Below, piece by piece: positions 33,422 through 44,400 of a DNA stretch of 64,000 nucleotides. Within the stretch, counting starts at the first letter, position 1. The number at the start of each line of letters is the position of its first letter. Source of the stretch: Paenibacillus macerans. GTDB lineage: Bacteria > Bacillota > Bacilli > Paenibacillales > Paenibacillaceae. Location: NCBI RefSeq assembly GCF_900454495.1, contig NZ_UGSI01000002.1, positions 806,001 through 870,000 of the forward strand. Direction: 5' to 3'. The translations under genes were made by a program, and so were the position numbers. The notes below the pieces were generated by a model. The model was not told where the DNA came from, did not search any database, and saw only the letters and a list, made by a program, of their open reading frames with translations.

Positions 33422-35929
33422 ATGCTGGGATTAGTAAAAAAGATATTTGGCGACACGAATGAACGTGATGTCAAACGTCTTATGAAGACGGTGGACTATA
33501 TAAATTCATTGGAGCCGCAATTTGAAGCATTGTCGGACGAGCAATTAAAAGAGAAAACGGCGGAATTCCGCGAACGGATCGAAAAAGGGGAAACGCTTGA
33601 AGAGCTCCTTCCCGAAGCGTATGCTACGGTAAGAGAAGCCTCCAAGCGCACGCTGGGCATGCGCCATTTTGATGTGCAGATGCTGGGCGGCATCGCTCTC
33701 CATGAGGGCAAAATTGCGGAGATGAAAACCGGTGAAGGGAAAACGCTGGTCGGGACCTTACCGGTTTATTTGAATGCGCTCCTCGGCAAAGGCGTGCATG
33801 TCGTCACCGTCAATGACTACCTGGCGCAGCGTGACAGTGAGCAGATGGGGCAGATTTACAACTTCCTGGGCATGACGGTCGGGATCAACCTGAACGGCAT
33901 GGAGCACCATCAAAAACAGGAGGCGTATGCCTGCGACATTACGTACGGAACGAACAACGAATTCGGATTCGATTACCTTCGCGACAACATGGTGCTTTAT
34001 AAAGAGCAGATGGTACAACGTCCGCTTTATTTTTGCATTATTGACGAAGTTGACTCCATTTTGATCGACGAAGCGCGGACGCCGCTGATTATTTCCGGGC
34101 ACGGGCAAAAATCGACGGAGCTGTATTATGCCGCCGACCGGTTCGTGAAGACGCTAGTACCGGAAGAGGACTATACCGTAGATATTAAAGTGAAGGCAGT
34201 AGCGCTCACCGAAAAAGGGGTGGCCAAAGCGGAACGGGCTTTTGGCGTCGACAACCTTTATGACCAGAAGCATGTGACTCTGAATCACCATGTGGTGCAA
34301 GCACTCAAGGCGAACGTCATTATGCGCCGCGACGTCGATTATGTTGTTACGGGAGACGAAGTGTTGATCGTCGACGAATTTACGGGCCGTTTGATGGCGG
34401 GACGCCGCTACAGCGACGGTTTGCATCAGGCGATCGAAGCCAAGGAAGACATCAAGGTGCAGAACGAAAGCATGACCTTGGCCACGATTACGTTCCAGAA
34501 CTACTTCCGTATGTACCGCAAGCTTGCCGGGATGACCGGTACGGCGAAAACGGAGGAAGAGGAATTCAAGAAAATTTACGGTCTGGAAGTACTGCAGATC
34601 CCGACCAACAAGCCGAACCAGCGGGTCGACATGCCGGACGTCGTTTACAAGAGCGTAGACGGCAAGTTCAAGGCGGTCGTGGAAGAGATCGTGAAGCGGC
34701 ACAAAAACAACCAGCCGGTACTCGTCGGCACGGTGTCGATCGAAAACTCCGAACGCGTCTCGGAAATGCTGAAGCGCAAAGGCGTCCAGCATAAAGTGCT
34801 GAATGCCAAGTACCATGCCGAAGAGGCGGAAATTATTTCGCGCGCCGGCCAAGCCGGAGCCGTAACGATCGCCACCAACATGGCGGGCCGCGGTACCGAC
34901 ATTTTGCTGGGCGAGGGCGTTGCCGATCTGGGCGGCCTTCATATTATCGGTACGGAACGCCACGAATCGCGCCGGATCGATAACCAGCTGCGCGGCCGCG
35001 CCGGACGCCAAGGCGACCCGGGTTCAACCCAGTTCTACCTGTCGCTCGGCGACGAACTGATGAAGCGGTTCGGGGCGGACAATGTGCTGAACATGATGGA
35101 CCGCCTCGGTTTCGAGGAAGACCAGCCGATCGAAAGCAAGATGATCACCCGGGCGATCGAATCCGCGCAGAAGCGGGTCGAAGGCAACAACTTCGACGTG
35201 CGGAAAGTCGTCCTGCAATATGACGACGTTATGAATCAGCAGCGGGAAATCATCTATAAGCAGCGCCGTGAATTGCTGGAATCCGAGAACATCAAGCAAA
35301 TCGTCCTCGATATGATCAAGCCGGTGATCGAACGGGTTGTAGAGGCGCACACCGCCGACGAAATCCCGGAAAACTGGGAGCTCCAGGAGGTAGCCGACTA
35401 CGTCAACAGCAAGCTGTTGGACGAAGGGGCGATTTCGAAGGATGACCTGTGGGGCAAGGAAGCGCCGGAGATGGTGGAGTTTATTTTCGAGCGCGTGTTG
35501 ACCAAATACGAAGCCCGCGAACAGGCGATCGGCCCGGAAATGGTGCGCGAATTCGAGAAAGTTATCGCCCTGCGCGCCGTGGACAGCAAGTGGATGGACC
35601 ACATCGACGCGATGGATCAATTGCGTCAAGGCATCCATCTGCGGGCGTACGGCGGTACGGACCCGCTGCGCGAGTATCAATTTGAAGGTTATGAAATGTT
35701 CAACGCGATGATCGCCAGTATCCAGGAGGAAGTGGCAACATATATTATGAAGGCGCAGGTGGAATCCAACCAAGAGCGCCAGGCGGTTGTGGAAGAAAGC
35801 AAAATTTCCACCAGCGGCGAGCCGGCCGAGAAACGCCCGGTCAAACGCGGCGAGGAAATCGGCCGTAATGACCTTTGCCCATGCGGCAGCGGCAAGAAAT
35901 ACAAACACTGCCACGGACAAAATGCTTAA
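33422..35929 (+). CDS. secA: Protein translocase ATPase SecA
   Basis: 835 residues, full length. Walker A is in MKTGEGKTLVG, DEVDSILIDEARTP carries the Walker B region, TNMAGRGTDILLG is the helicase motif, and the C-terminal zinc/SecB-binding knuckle is CPCGSGKKYKHCHG. It drives preproteins through SecYEG and would export the signal-peptide proteins seen here. The ATG follows AAAGGGG. Identity is beyond doubt. Confidence 0.98.
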   Translation: MLGLVKKIFGDTNERDVKRLMKTVDYINSLEPQFEALSDEQLKEKTAEFRERIEKGETLEELLPEAYATVREASKRTLGMRHFDVQMLGGIALHEGKIAEMKTGEGKTLVGTLPVYLNALLGKGVHVVTVNDYLAQRDSEQMGQIYNFLGMTVGINLNGMEHHQKQEAYACDITYGTNNEFGFDYLRDNMVLYKEQMVQRPLYFCIIDEVDSILIDEARTPLIISGHGQKSTELYYAADRFVKTLVPEEDYTVDIKVKAVALTEKGVAKAERAFGVDNLYDQKHVTLNHHVVQALKANVIMRRDVDYVVTGDEVLIVDEFTGRLMAGRRYSDGLHQAIEAKEDIKVQNESMTLATITFQNYFRMYRKLAGMTGTAKTEEEEFKKIYGLEVLQIPTNKPNQRVDMPDVVYKSVDGKFKAVVEEIVKRHKNNQPVLVGTVSIENSERVSEMLKRKGVQHKVLNAKYHAEEAEIISRAGQAGAVTIATNMAGRGTDILLGEGVADLGGLHIIGTERHESRRIDNQLRGRAGRQGDPGSTQFYLSLGDELMKRFGADNVLNMMDRLGFEEDQPIESKMITRAIESAQKRVEGNNFDVRKVVLQYDDVMNQQREIIYKQRRELLESENIKQIVLDMIKPVIERVVEAHTADEIPENWELQEVADYVNSKLLDEGAISKDDLWGKEAPEMVEFIFERVLTKYEAREQAIGPEMVREFEKVIALRAVDSKWMDHIDAMDQLRQGIHLRAYGGTDPLREYQFEGYEMFNAMIASIQEEVATYIMKAQVESNQERQAVVEESKISTSGEPAEKRPVKRGEEIGRNDLCPCGSGKKYKHCHGQNA

Positions 35930-35930
35930 A

Positions 35931-36153
35931 ATGCGAGTTCAAAAAGTTGGATTTTCAGGACCGAGAAGGTTGGATGAAGCCAGGGACTGAGTAGCGGAGC
36001 GTAGACAGATCTACGTGAGTCAAATGTTTCCGAAGGAAACATGCTTCGGAAGCATCCGCTTGGAAGGCCCGGCTGAATTCAAGATTCGACGCCCGATCCA
36101 TTCCCTGAACTACTTCGTCATGGAAAGACGACTTTTTGAACAACCTCTTAATG
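35931..36153. repeat. Intergenic inverted repeat with structured core, copy 2 (MITE-like)
   Basis: Between secA and prfB, terminal arms ATGCGAGTTCAAAAAGTTGG and GACTTTTTGAACAACCTCTT flank about 180 bases. Nested hairpins lie inside: GTAGACAGATCTAC, GTTTCCGAAGGAAAC and ATGCTTCGGAAGCAT. The arms match the two shorter copies, so this looks like a non-autonomous mobile repeat or a structured RNA element. Confidence 0.7.
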
Positions 36154-36166
36154 AAAGGTGATTAAC

Positions 36167-37277
36167 ATGATCGAGGCCAACGTAAAGCATGATATGCGCG
36201 AAATCGCCAAGAAATTATCCAATCTTAGGGGGTCTCTTTGACTTAGATCTTAAGCAAGAGATGATCGCCAACTATGAAGAAAAAATGGCGGCCCCGGACT
36301 TTTGGGACGACAACGAGAAGGCTCAGGCGATCATCGCCGAGATGAACGCCGTGAAGTCCTCCGTTGATCAGTACCTGGCGCTGCAAGGGGAATATGACGA
36401 CATCGAAACGATGGCCGAGCTGGCCGAGGAGGAAGGCGACGATTCGCTGGCGGCGGAAATTTCCGAGTCGGTTGCCGCATTGGTGAAGAAGCTTGAGGAT
36501 TTCGAACTGCAGCTGCTGCTTAATCAGCCTTACGACAAAATGAACGCGATTCTGGAACTTCACCCTGGCGCGGGCGGCACCGAATCCCAGGACTGGGGGC
36601 AAATGCTGCTGCGGATGTACACCCGCTGGGCCGAGAAACGCGGCTTCAAGGTAGAGACGCTGGACTATTTGCCCGGCGACGAAGCGGGGATCAAAAGCGT
36701 AACCCTGCTGATTAAAGGGTACAACGCTTACGGCTACCTGAAGGCGGAAAAAGGCGTGCACCGCTTGGTGCGGATTTCGCCGTTTGACGCTTCCGGGCGG
36801 CGTCACACCTCGTTTGTATCCTGCGATGTCGTGCCGGAGATCAGCGAAGACGTCGAAGTCGAAGTCCGTCCCGAGGACTTGAAGATCGACACGTACCGTG
36901 CCAGCGGCGCCGGCGGCCAGCACATCAACACGACCGACTCGGCGGTGCGGATTACGCATATTCCGACCGGGATCGTGGTGACGTGCCAGAACGAGCGCTC
37001 CCAGATCAAAAACCGCGAGCGCGCCATGACGATGCTTCGTTCCAAGCTGTACGAGCGCAAGCTGGAGGAGCAGCAGAAGGAACTGGACGAAATCCGCGGC
37101 GAGCAATCCGATATCGCCTGGGGCAGTCAGATCCGTTCCTACGTGTTCCATCCGTACAGCATGGTGAAAGATCACCGCACCTCGGTGGAGACGGGCAACA
37201 TCGGCGCGGTCATGGACGGAGACCTGGACGCGTTTATTGACGGATATTTGCGCAGCCAAATTCGCTCCGAGGCCTAA
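36167..37277 (+). CDS. prfB: Peptide chain release factor 2 with programmed +1 frameshift
   Basis: Translation starts at ATG 36167 (AAAGGTG upstream), reads 24 codons and meets an in-frame TGA at 36239-36241. AGGGGG just before CTT-TGA-C is the classic prfB slip site. A +1 shift at CTT continues as DLDLKQEM to the stop at 37275-37277, giving about 369 residues. The SPF tripeptide (ISPFDASGRRH) and catalytic GGQ (GAGGQHINTTD) are present. RF2 decodes UGA and UAA, and the frameshift autoregulates its level. A terminator follows at 37312. Confidence 0.97.
36228..36242 (+). promoter_or_regulatory. prfB programmed frameshift site
   Basis: An internal Shine-Dalgarno-like AGGGGG, then TCTCTTTGAC. 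The CTT codon sits before TGA (36239) and slips forward by one base. The arrangement is the conserved autoregulatory recoding signal of bacterial RF2. Confidence 0.95.
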
Positions 37278-37311
37278 TTTCGTCCTTGTGCCGCATTCAA
37301 CTATAGAACCG

Positions 37312-37365
37312 AAAACCCACCTCAGGCGAAGGGCTTGTCCCGCCTTGATCGGGTGGGTTTTTATT
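37312..37365 (+). terminator. Terminator after prfB
   Basis: AAAACCCACC (37312-37321) pairs with GGTGGGTTTT (37352-37361) followed by TATTTTT. The loop has internal pairing (AGGCGAAGGGC/GTCCCGCCT). Confidence 0.85.
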
Positions 37366-37418
37366 TTTCGGGTGCATACATAATAGTTTTAGAAGCGATC
37401 AAATAAGGAGGGGCCGCG

Positions 37419-38303
37419 GTGCCGCCTAAAACCCGCAAACGCAGATTTGGGGATTATATTCCTTTAACTGGACCGGTACGCCATGCGATCGACACGGCGA
37501 TGATTCTCGTAGGATCGCTGATCACGGCGCTGGCCTTCAACTTATTTCTCGTCCCGAACCACATCGCCTCGGGCGGCGTATCGGGGATTTCGATTATCGT
37601 TCAAGCGCTATTTGGCATGGAGCCGGCGTATACCCAGTGGGCGCTGAATATTCCTCTTTTTGTCGCGGGGTATTTACTGCTCGGGCGGGATTACGCGATT
37701 CGCTCTTTGCTAGGTACGGTCGTTTTGCCTTTATTCGTGTTTCTGACCAAAGATTTTCCGGTCCCGACGACCGACCCGCTGCTCGCTTCTTTGTATGGGG
37801 GGATCGGCGTAGGCCTGGGGCTGGGCATCGTTTTTCGGGGGCGCGGATCGACCGGAGGTTTGTCCACGCTTGCGCAAATCATTCAGAAGTACAGCGGGCT
37901 CAGCCTATCCGTTTGCGTTGTCCTGATGGACGGTACCGTGATTGCATTGGCTATGTTTATACTCTCCCCGGAAAAGGCGCTATACGCTCTAATCGGCCTA
38001 TACATTACCGGCAAAATCATCGACGCGATCGAGCTTGGCTTTAACTATACGAAAGTGGCCTATATCATCGCCGAAAAGACCGAGGAAATCTCGAAGGCTG
38101 TGCTGTCGCAATTGGACCGCGGGCTCACCAAGCTGGACGGGCGCGGCGGATATACCGGCGATCAACGGACCGTGCTGATGGTGGTCGTGGGGCAAAGCGA
38201 GGTCACCCGGCTCAAAACGCTCGTACAGACGCTGGACCCCACCGCCTTCGTCATCATCACAAATGCCCATGAGGTTTTGGGAGAAGGGTTTAAGCGAGGG
38301 TAA
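37419..38303 (+). CDS. YitT-family membrane protein (DUF161/DUF2179)
   Basis: 294 residues from GTG 37419 behind AAGGAGGGG. Five to six membrane segments span residues about 20-190 (AFNLFLVPNHIASGGVSGIS is the family signature). A cytoplasmic DUF2179 domain follows (YIIAEKTEEISKAVLSQLDR ... VVVGQSEVTRLKTLV). Such proteins are widespread in Firmicutes with no firm transport substrate. It is monocistronic, between two terminators. Confidence 0.9.
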   Translation: MPPKTRKRRFGDYIPLTGPVRHAIDTAMILVGSLITALAFNLFLVPNHIASGGVSGISIIVQALFGMEPAYTQWALNIPLFVAGYLLLGRDYAIRSLLGTVVLPLFVFLTKDFPVPTTDPLLASLYGGIGVGLGLGIVFRGRGSTGGLSTLAQIIQKYSGLSLSVCVVLMDGTVIALAMFILSPEKALYALIGLYITGKIIDAIELGFNYTKVAYIIAEKTEEISKAVLSQLDRGLTKLDGRGGYTGDQRTVLMVVVGQSEVTRLKTLVQTLDPTAFVIITNAHEVLGEGFKRG

Positions 38304-38306
38304 GAA

Positions 38307-38360
38307 AAAACTCCTCTATATTTAGCGGTTAAAGTAAATCGCTAAATATAGAGGAGTTTT
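38307..38360. terminator. Strong terminator after the YitT-like gene
   Basis: A perfect 21-pair stem (38307-38327 with 38340-38360) and a 12-base loop. A- and T-tracts at the ends make it potentially bidirectional. Confidence 0.92.
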
Positions 38361-38488
38361 CTTTACGAAGTATTAATTTAACAGTCACTCCAAGATTGTT
38401 AACACCCGCTAAACACACCATTGACAATCCAAACTTATTATTATCAAGAAGTATTACTAACCAAACCGAGAGGAGTTCATTTTTAGTT

Positions 38489-41400
38489 ATGGGCATTATC
38501 GAAAAATCGGGCAGGCGTACGTTAATCATGCTTCTGATCGCAGCTGTTTTGTTATCGTGCTTCCCCATGGGGGCAGCGCGGGCGGAGGAAATGAAGGCGG
38601 CGCCGTTTGGACAAGTTCTGGACGAGCGCAAAATGGAAATAGGCCCGGACGCACATTACACTTGGTACGATATGAAGCTGCCGCAAGGCTTGGAAAAAGT
38701 CCATTTTGTCGAGTTTGATCCGCGGAATCCCGCGCTTGAGCTGCAGCCGGGTAAAACGGAAGGCAAAGTATACGGCATGCAGGGAGTCACCAAGATGGCC
38801 AATGACGCGGATCGCTCCGGCAATCGGGTTATTGCCGCAATCAACGCGGATTTTTATGACATGTCGACGGGCGTGCCGCTTGGTCTGTTTATGGGGGATG
38901 GAGAGATTTTGACCAGCCCTCCCGACGATTGGTTTGCGTTTGGGATGAAAAGCGACGGAACGACCATTTACGGAGCTAGCCCCAGACTGGACAGAACGCT
39001 GAATATCAATGGCAATACCGTGCCGATTCATCATATTAACCGGATGCGGTTCAACAGCGAGGCGCTGATCCTTTACACACCTTCTTTCTATACCTCCACC
39101 ATGACGAACGATCTGGGTGACGAGGTTGAACTGGAAGTTTTGGACGGAGCGGTGAAAAGCGGGGAAACGATGCGGCTGCGCGTTGCGGCCATCCACAAGG
39201 ACCAGGGGAACACGCCGCTTGCGGAAGGCAAAGTGGTGTTGTCCGCTTCCGGCAGTTACCGAGAGCTGCTGTCGGGGCTGAAAATTGACGACGAAATCAC
39301 TGCCAGTTTTGCTTTTGAAGAGGCGTGGGGCGATGTGAAAATGGCGGTCGGCGGACAGCACCTGCTGGTCAAGGACGGAGTACCGATGTCCGATCCGGAC
39401 CGGGAGCTGTATCCGCGGGTGGCGATCGGAACTAAGGCCGACGGCACGGTGGTTATGCTGGAAGTCGACGGGCGTGCGCCGGGGTTCAGCGAAGGCGTAT
39501 CCTTTCAGGATTTGGCGCTCATGTTGAAAGACATGGGGATTGTCGACGCGCTGCTTCTTGACGGAGGCGGTTCGGCGACGTTTGTGGCCAGACTTCCCGG
39601 GGAGCCGACGCGGAAAATATTGAACCGACCTTCCGATGGAGCGGAGCGCAAAACCGCAAACGGCATTTTGCTTGTCAATAAAGCGCCGGAATCCGCGGCA
39701 TCCAAGCTCGTGGTCCAGCCGAACCTGGAGCGGGTGCTGATCGGTTCTAGTTTCCGGTTCAATACGGCTGCCGTCGATGAGTATGCCCATCCTGCCCCGT
39801 TTGCGGGATCGCCAAATTGGAGTGTGGATGCATCCGTCGGGTCGATCGATGAATCGGGATTGTTTACGGCGGGAAATACGCCGGGAATGGCTGATATTTC
39901 CGTTACGGCCGGCGGCCTCGCGGGAAGCGGACAGGTAGAAGTCGTGGACGAACTGAGCGAACTGAAGTTTCCCGACGCGGTCAGAACGTTTACCTCGGGA
40001 GCTCAGCAAACCTTGTCCGTGACGGCGTTGCGGAACGGGCAAGTGATTCAGGCGGACAACCGCATGTTCGAGTGGCGGGTAGAAGGTCCGATCGGGAGCA
40101 TTGACGAGAACGGAACGTTCACCGCGACGACGGAGACTGAACAAAGCGGCAGGATTATCGCGAGCTATCGGGGAATAGAAGTTTCCATGGATGTTCACGT
40201 TGGCCTCCCTCCGGTGATTCTGGAGGATTTCGAGAACGGACTGGACCGGTATCTGCCAAGCGCAGGCGACCGGTACACATTGGCCGGCGTCAGCGAAGAA
40301 ACGAATGAGGACTTTGTCCGCTTCGGAAACAAGTCGGCGAAGCTGGAGTACGACTTCACGGGGACGATCGGGACTTCCGGAGCTTATATCAAAGCGAAAA
40401 GCGCCGACGATTACATCGAAATTCCGGGATATCCGGAAAAAATCAGCATGTGGGTTTATGGAGACGGGAAGAAGCACTGGCTCCGGGCACAAATGTTCGA
40501 CGCCAACGGCGGGAATATCCCGATCAACTTTGTCGAAGAGACCGTAGGCGTCGACTTCACGGGCTGGCGCTATCTGGAGGCGGAGGTGCCGCAAGGCAGA
40601 CCGCTGCCGCTGAAACTCGCCATGCCGGTGCGCTATATGGAAACGAAAAACGATAATAAGGACGCGGGCGCGATCTATATCGACCAAATCCGGGCACTGT
40701 ACGGTCCCGCGAACGACGATTTGGACGCCCCGTTGATCAAGGACGTTTCCCCCGCGGATGGAAACACGATCGACACGAATACGCCGAAAATCCAAGCCTT
40801 TGGCGAAGATTACGGGTATGATCCGGCGGTTCATCCGGGGACGACGCTGATCGATCCGGATAAAATCAGGCTGTATGTTGATGGAGAACTGGTACAGCAC
40901 ACACTGTATCCGCCTAAAGGGCAAATCCACTATACTCCCGCCATTCCCCTGACGGACGGAGTTCACGCGGCCAAGCTGAAAATCCGCGATTTGTCCGGCA
41001 ATCAGACGGAGAAGGAATGGACGTTCACGGTCGATACCGGAGCGCCGAAAATCGAATACGACGGCCCGGCAAGCGTGTATGCGGGCAATTCGTATACGCT
41101 CGGCGTGCGGGCGGTGAAGGCTGCGGGAATTCACGAAGGGTTTATCGAATTCGGCTTTGATCCGGCCAAGGCGGAGGATCTGCAGGTTGCGGCAAGCGAA
41201 AAGCTGACGGAAACCCAGCTGCGGTCTGCGATCGAACCCGAATCCGGGACGGTTCGGATTGATTTCAACGGTCTGGAGGCGTCCGGCTTGACGGATCATG
41301 AGCCGCTTGCGCAAATCCGGTTCAAGGTGAAACCGGCCGCGTCCGATACGCATCGTATCGCCTTCCGGTCCGGCGCGATCAAGCTGAAGGATCAGGGAGA

Positions 41401-44400
41401 TACCAGCTTCAGGCTTTACGGCTTGCCGGTCGAGTCGGAGATCAGACACCATTTGCGGCTCGCATGGGACGAAAACGGGGTTATCCAAGGAGGGGCCACG
41501 ACGATTCAGGTCACCGATGAAGCGGGCGCCGCCGTTGAAGACGCGACAGTGACGGCCGACGGCACCGAGCTCGGCGTTACGGACGCGAGCGGGAAGCTGG
41601 AAACGAACGACCTTACGGACGGGTTGAAAGAGTACGAGCTGCAAGCGGTGAAGGGGAATTTCTACAGTCCCGTGCTCAAATTCAAGGTTTCGCCATTGGC
41701 CGGGAATCCGGTTCCGAACAATATCAGCGTAACGATGGGGGCGGATCCGAGCAGCTCGCGCGCTTTTACATGGCATACGCATCCGGATGTGAAAGAAACG
41801 GTTGTGGAGATTGCCAAGAAATCGGAATTTATTGATTTTTCCCAACCTAACGTATTTAAGGTGATTGGTTCCGACTACTTGTTCAACACGTGGGACATCG
41901 GAACCGTCAGGGTGCACAAGGCGGTCGCCGACAACCTGGATCCCGGAACGGAGTACGTCTACCGGGTAGGCGACGGAGCCGGGAACACCAGCTCGCAGGG
42001 AACGTTCCGCACGGCCGCGGCATCCGGGGACGCGTTCGAGTTTCTCTATTTTGCCGATTCCCAGGCGACCAACGCGTCCGGCTTCAAATTGTGGGGAGAT
42101 ATCGCCAAGAAAGCGGCGGCGGAACATCCGGACTCCAGCTTCATGGTGCATGCTGGCGATATGGTGGAAGACGGATATAAGGAAAACGAGTGGAACATGT
42201 GGTTTGGCGCCGCCCAGCAGACGTTATTGAACAGTACGATCGTATCCGTCGTCGGCAACCACGAAGTCACCGGTCCGAAGAAAAACGATTATTTCCTGGC
42301 GCACTTCAATCATCCGCAGAATGGCATCGATTCGTTGAAAGGAAGCAATTACTCTTTTGATTATCTGAATGCGCATTTTGCCGTTTTGAACAGCGAATAC
42401 GATTTTGAAAAACAGCGGGAATGGTTGCGGGAGGACTTGGCGTCGACCGGCAAGACGTGGAAGATCGTCATATTCCACCGTGGCGCGTACGGCAGCATTT
42501 ACGATTCGGAGCATATCCGGAACGCCTGGACTCCGGTTTTAGACGAGTTCCGGGTCGACCTGGCTCTGAACGGACACGACCATGTGTATATGCGGACCCA
42601 TCCGATGAAAGGCAACAAGCCGGTCGGGGAAGGAGAAGGGACGACTTACGTCGTGGCCGGCTCTACCGGTCCGAAATTTTATCAGGTGGTGCCGCGCGAA
42701 TGGCAGAAAATTACGGACGGCGAAGAGGTCCAGATGTATGCATCGATCAAAATAGACGGGGATGAACTGAGCTTTGCCGCCAAGACCATCACTGACCGGA
42801 TCGTGGATCGGTTTACACTGGCCAAAGCGGCCCCGCAATCCGTCGTACTGGATCGCACGGAAGCCAAAATTCAGGTGGGCGGCAGCATCAAGCTGAACGC
42901 CACCGTATTGCCCGAGCACGCGAATAATAAGTCGGTCACCTGGTCCGTTTACAGCTCGAGCGGGGATAACGTCGTCACGGTCGACGCGGACGGTCTGGTT
43001 ACCGCTCATGAATCGGGAACGGCGGTTGTCAGAGCTTCCACCGTCACCCAGGCCGTTTACGCCGACAGTGTAGTCGAGGTGGTGCCGCCGTCGCCGGGTG
43101 CCGAGTTGGCCGCTATCGAATTGCGTGGGCGGGATAAACTTTATGTCGGCGAGACGGATCAAACGGTGACGGAAGCCGTTTATGACGACGGGTCCCGTCG
43201 GCAGGTGGTTGAAGGTGTTCAGTACGCAAGCAGCCGTCCGGAAGTTGCAACTATCGACGCGGCCGGCGTGATCCGGGCGCTTAGCGAGGGCACGACGGTG
43301 ATTTCCGCGGAATTTGCGGGAATGAGCGGGCAATACACGCTGATCATTGAAGGACAGAAACCGGATGTTAAGCTGGAGCGTTTGGAGATGGATCTTCGCC
43401 GGAACATGACGGAGGGGGAAACTCAAACGGCCCGCTTGACGGGGACTTACAGCGACGGAACGTCCGTCTCTTTGACGGATGGGGTTGAATTCAGCAGCAG
43501 CCATCCGGCGGTTGCCGCGGTAAATACCGCCGGGGTAGTTAGAGCCGTCCGGGAGGGCCAGACGGTCATTACGGCGACTTACGAGAATCATACCGCCAGC
43601 GTTGAAGTGACGGTTGGACGGGATCGTTTGACGGGCGGCAGGGGGAAATCGTCGAATAAGAGCAATAATACGCCGGCACCGCCAACCGCGCCTGCCTCTC
43701 CTCCAACGTCCGAAACACCGGGACGATTCGTGGTGAAGCCGGAGCAGTTCAGCGGCCAAGAGGCAGTAAACGGACAAATCGAACTCCGTTTTGAAGGGGT
43801 GCTGCGCGAATTAATTCTGCCGGGGAATGCGGGGGAACTGCTTGAGAGCAATGCTTTATTTGTGCAAGCAGGCAATATGGCTGTCTCTATCCCGTCCGGG
43901 GTCATTCGATCTCTTATCAGTTTGGCGAAAACCGAACATCCGGAAAACAGTACCATTGTGCTGAAAGCACATGCCTTACAAGCCGAGGAAGCCAAAATTC
44001 TTCTGCGTAACGCAAGCGTGCTTTCCGGGGCTGGGATTGAAGCGGCGAGCGACGTGATGGACTTCTCGCTGTCCTTGAACAGCAAGGAAGGCGATACCGT
44101 TTGGCTTACCCGGTTCAATGAACCGATCGAAATATTCCTGCCGGCGAACCCGGATGCGGACAGGAACCTGACGGGGATTTACGGGTTTGCCGGCGATGGT
44201 TCGCTTGAATACTTGGGCGGCGTTTGGAAGGATAAATTTTTGACGGCATTGTTGAACCAGGCTGGCAGATATGCTGTTCTGGAATATACGAAGTCGTTCA
44301 CCGATTTGCCGGACGGTCATTGGGCGGCAAGTGAGATCATGCATCTCGCGGCAAAACATCTGGTGGAGGGCGTTTCCGGCGACAAGTTCCAACCGGGCCG

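Noticed and set aside
38552..42151. 1199-codon open frame on the reverse strand
   Set aside because: It is the antisense of the GC-rich SLH exoprotein gene, whose domains are unmistakable; the reverse frame has no domain and no ribosome binding site.
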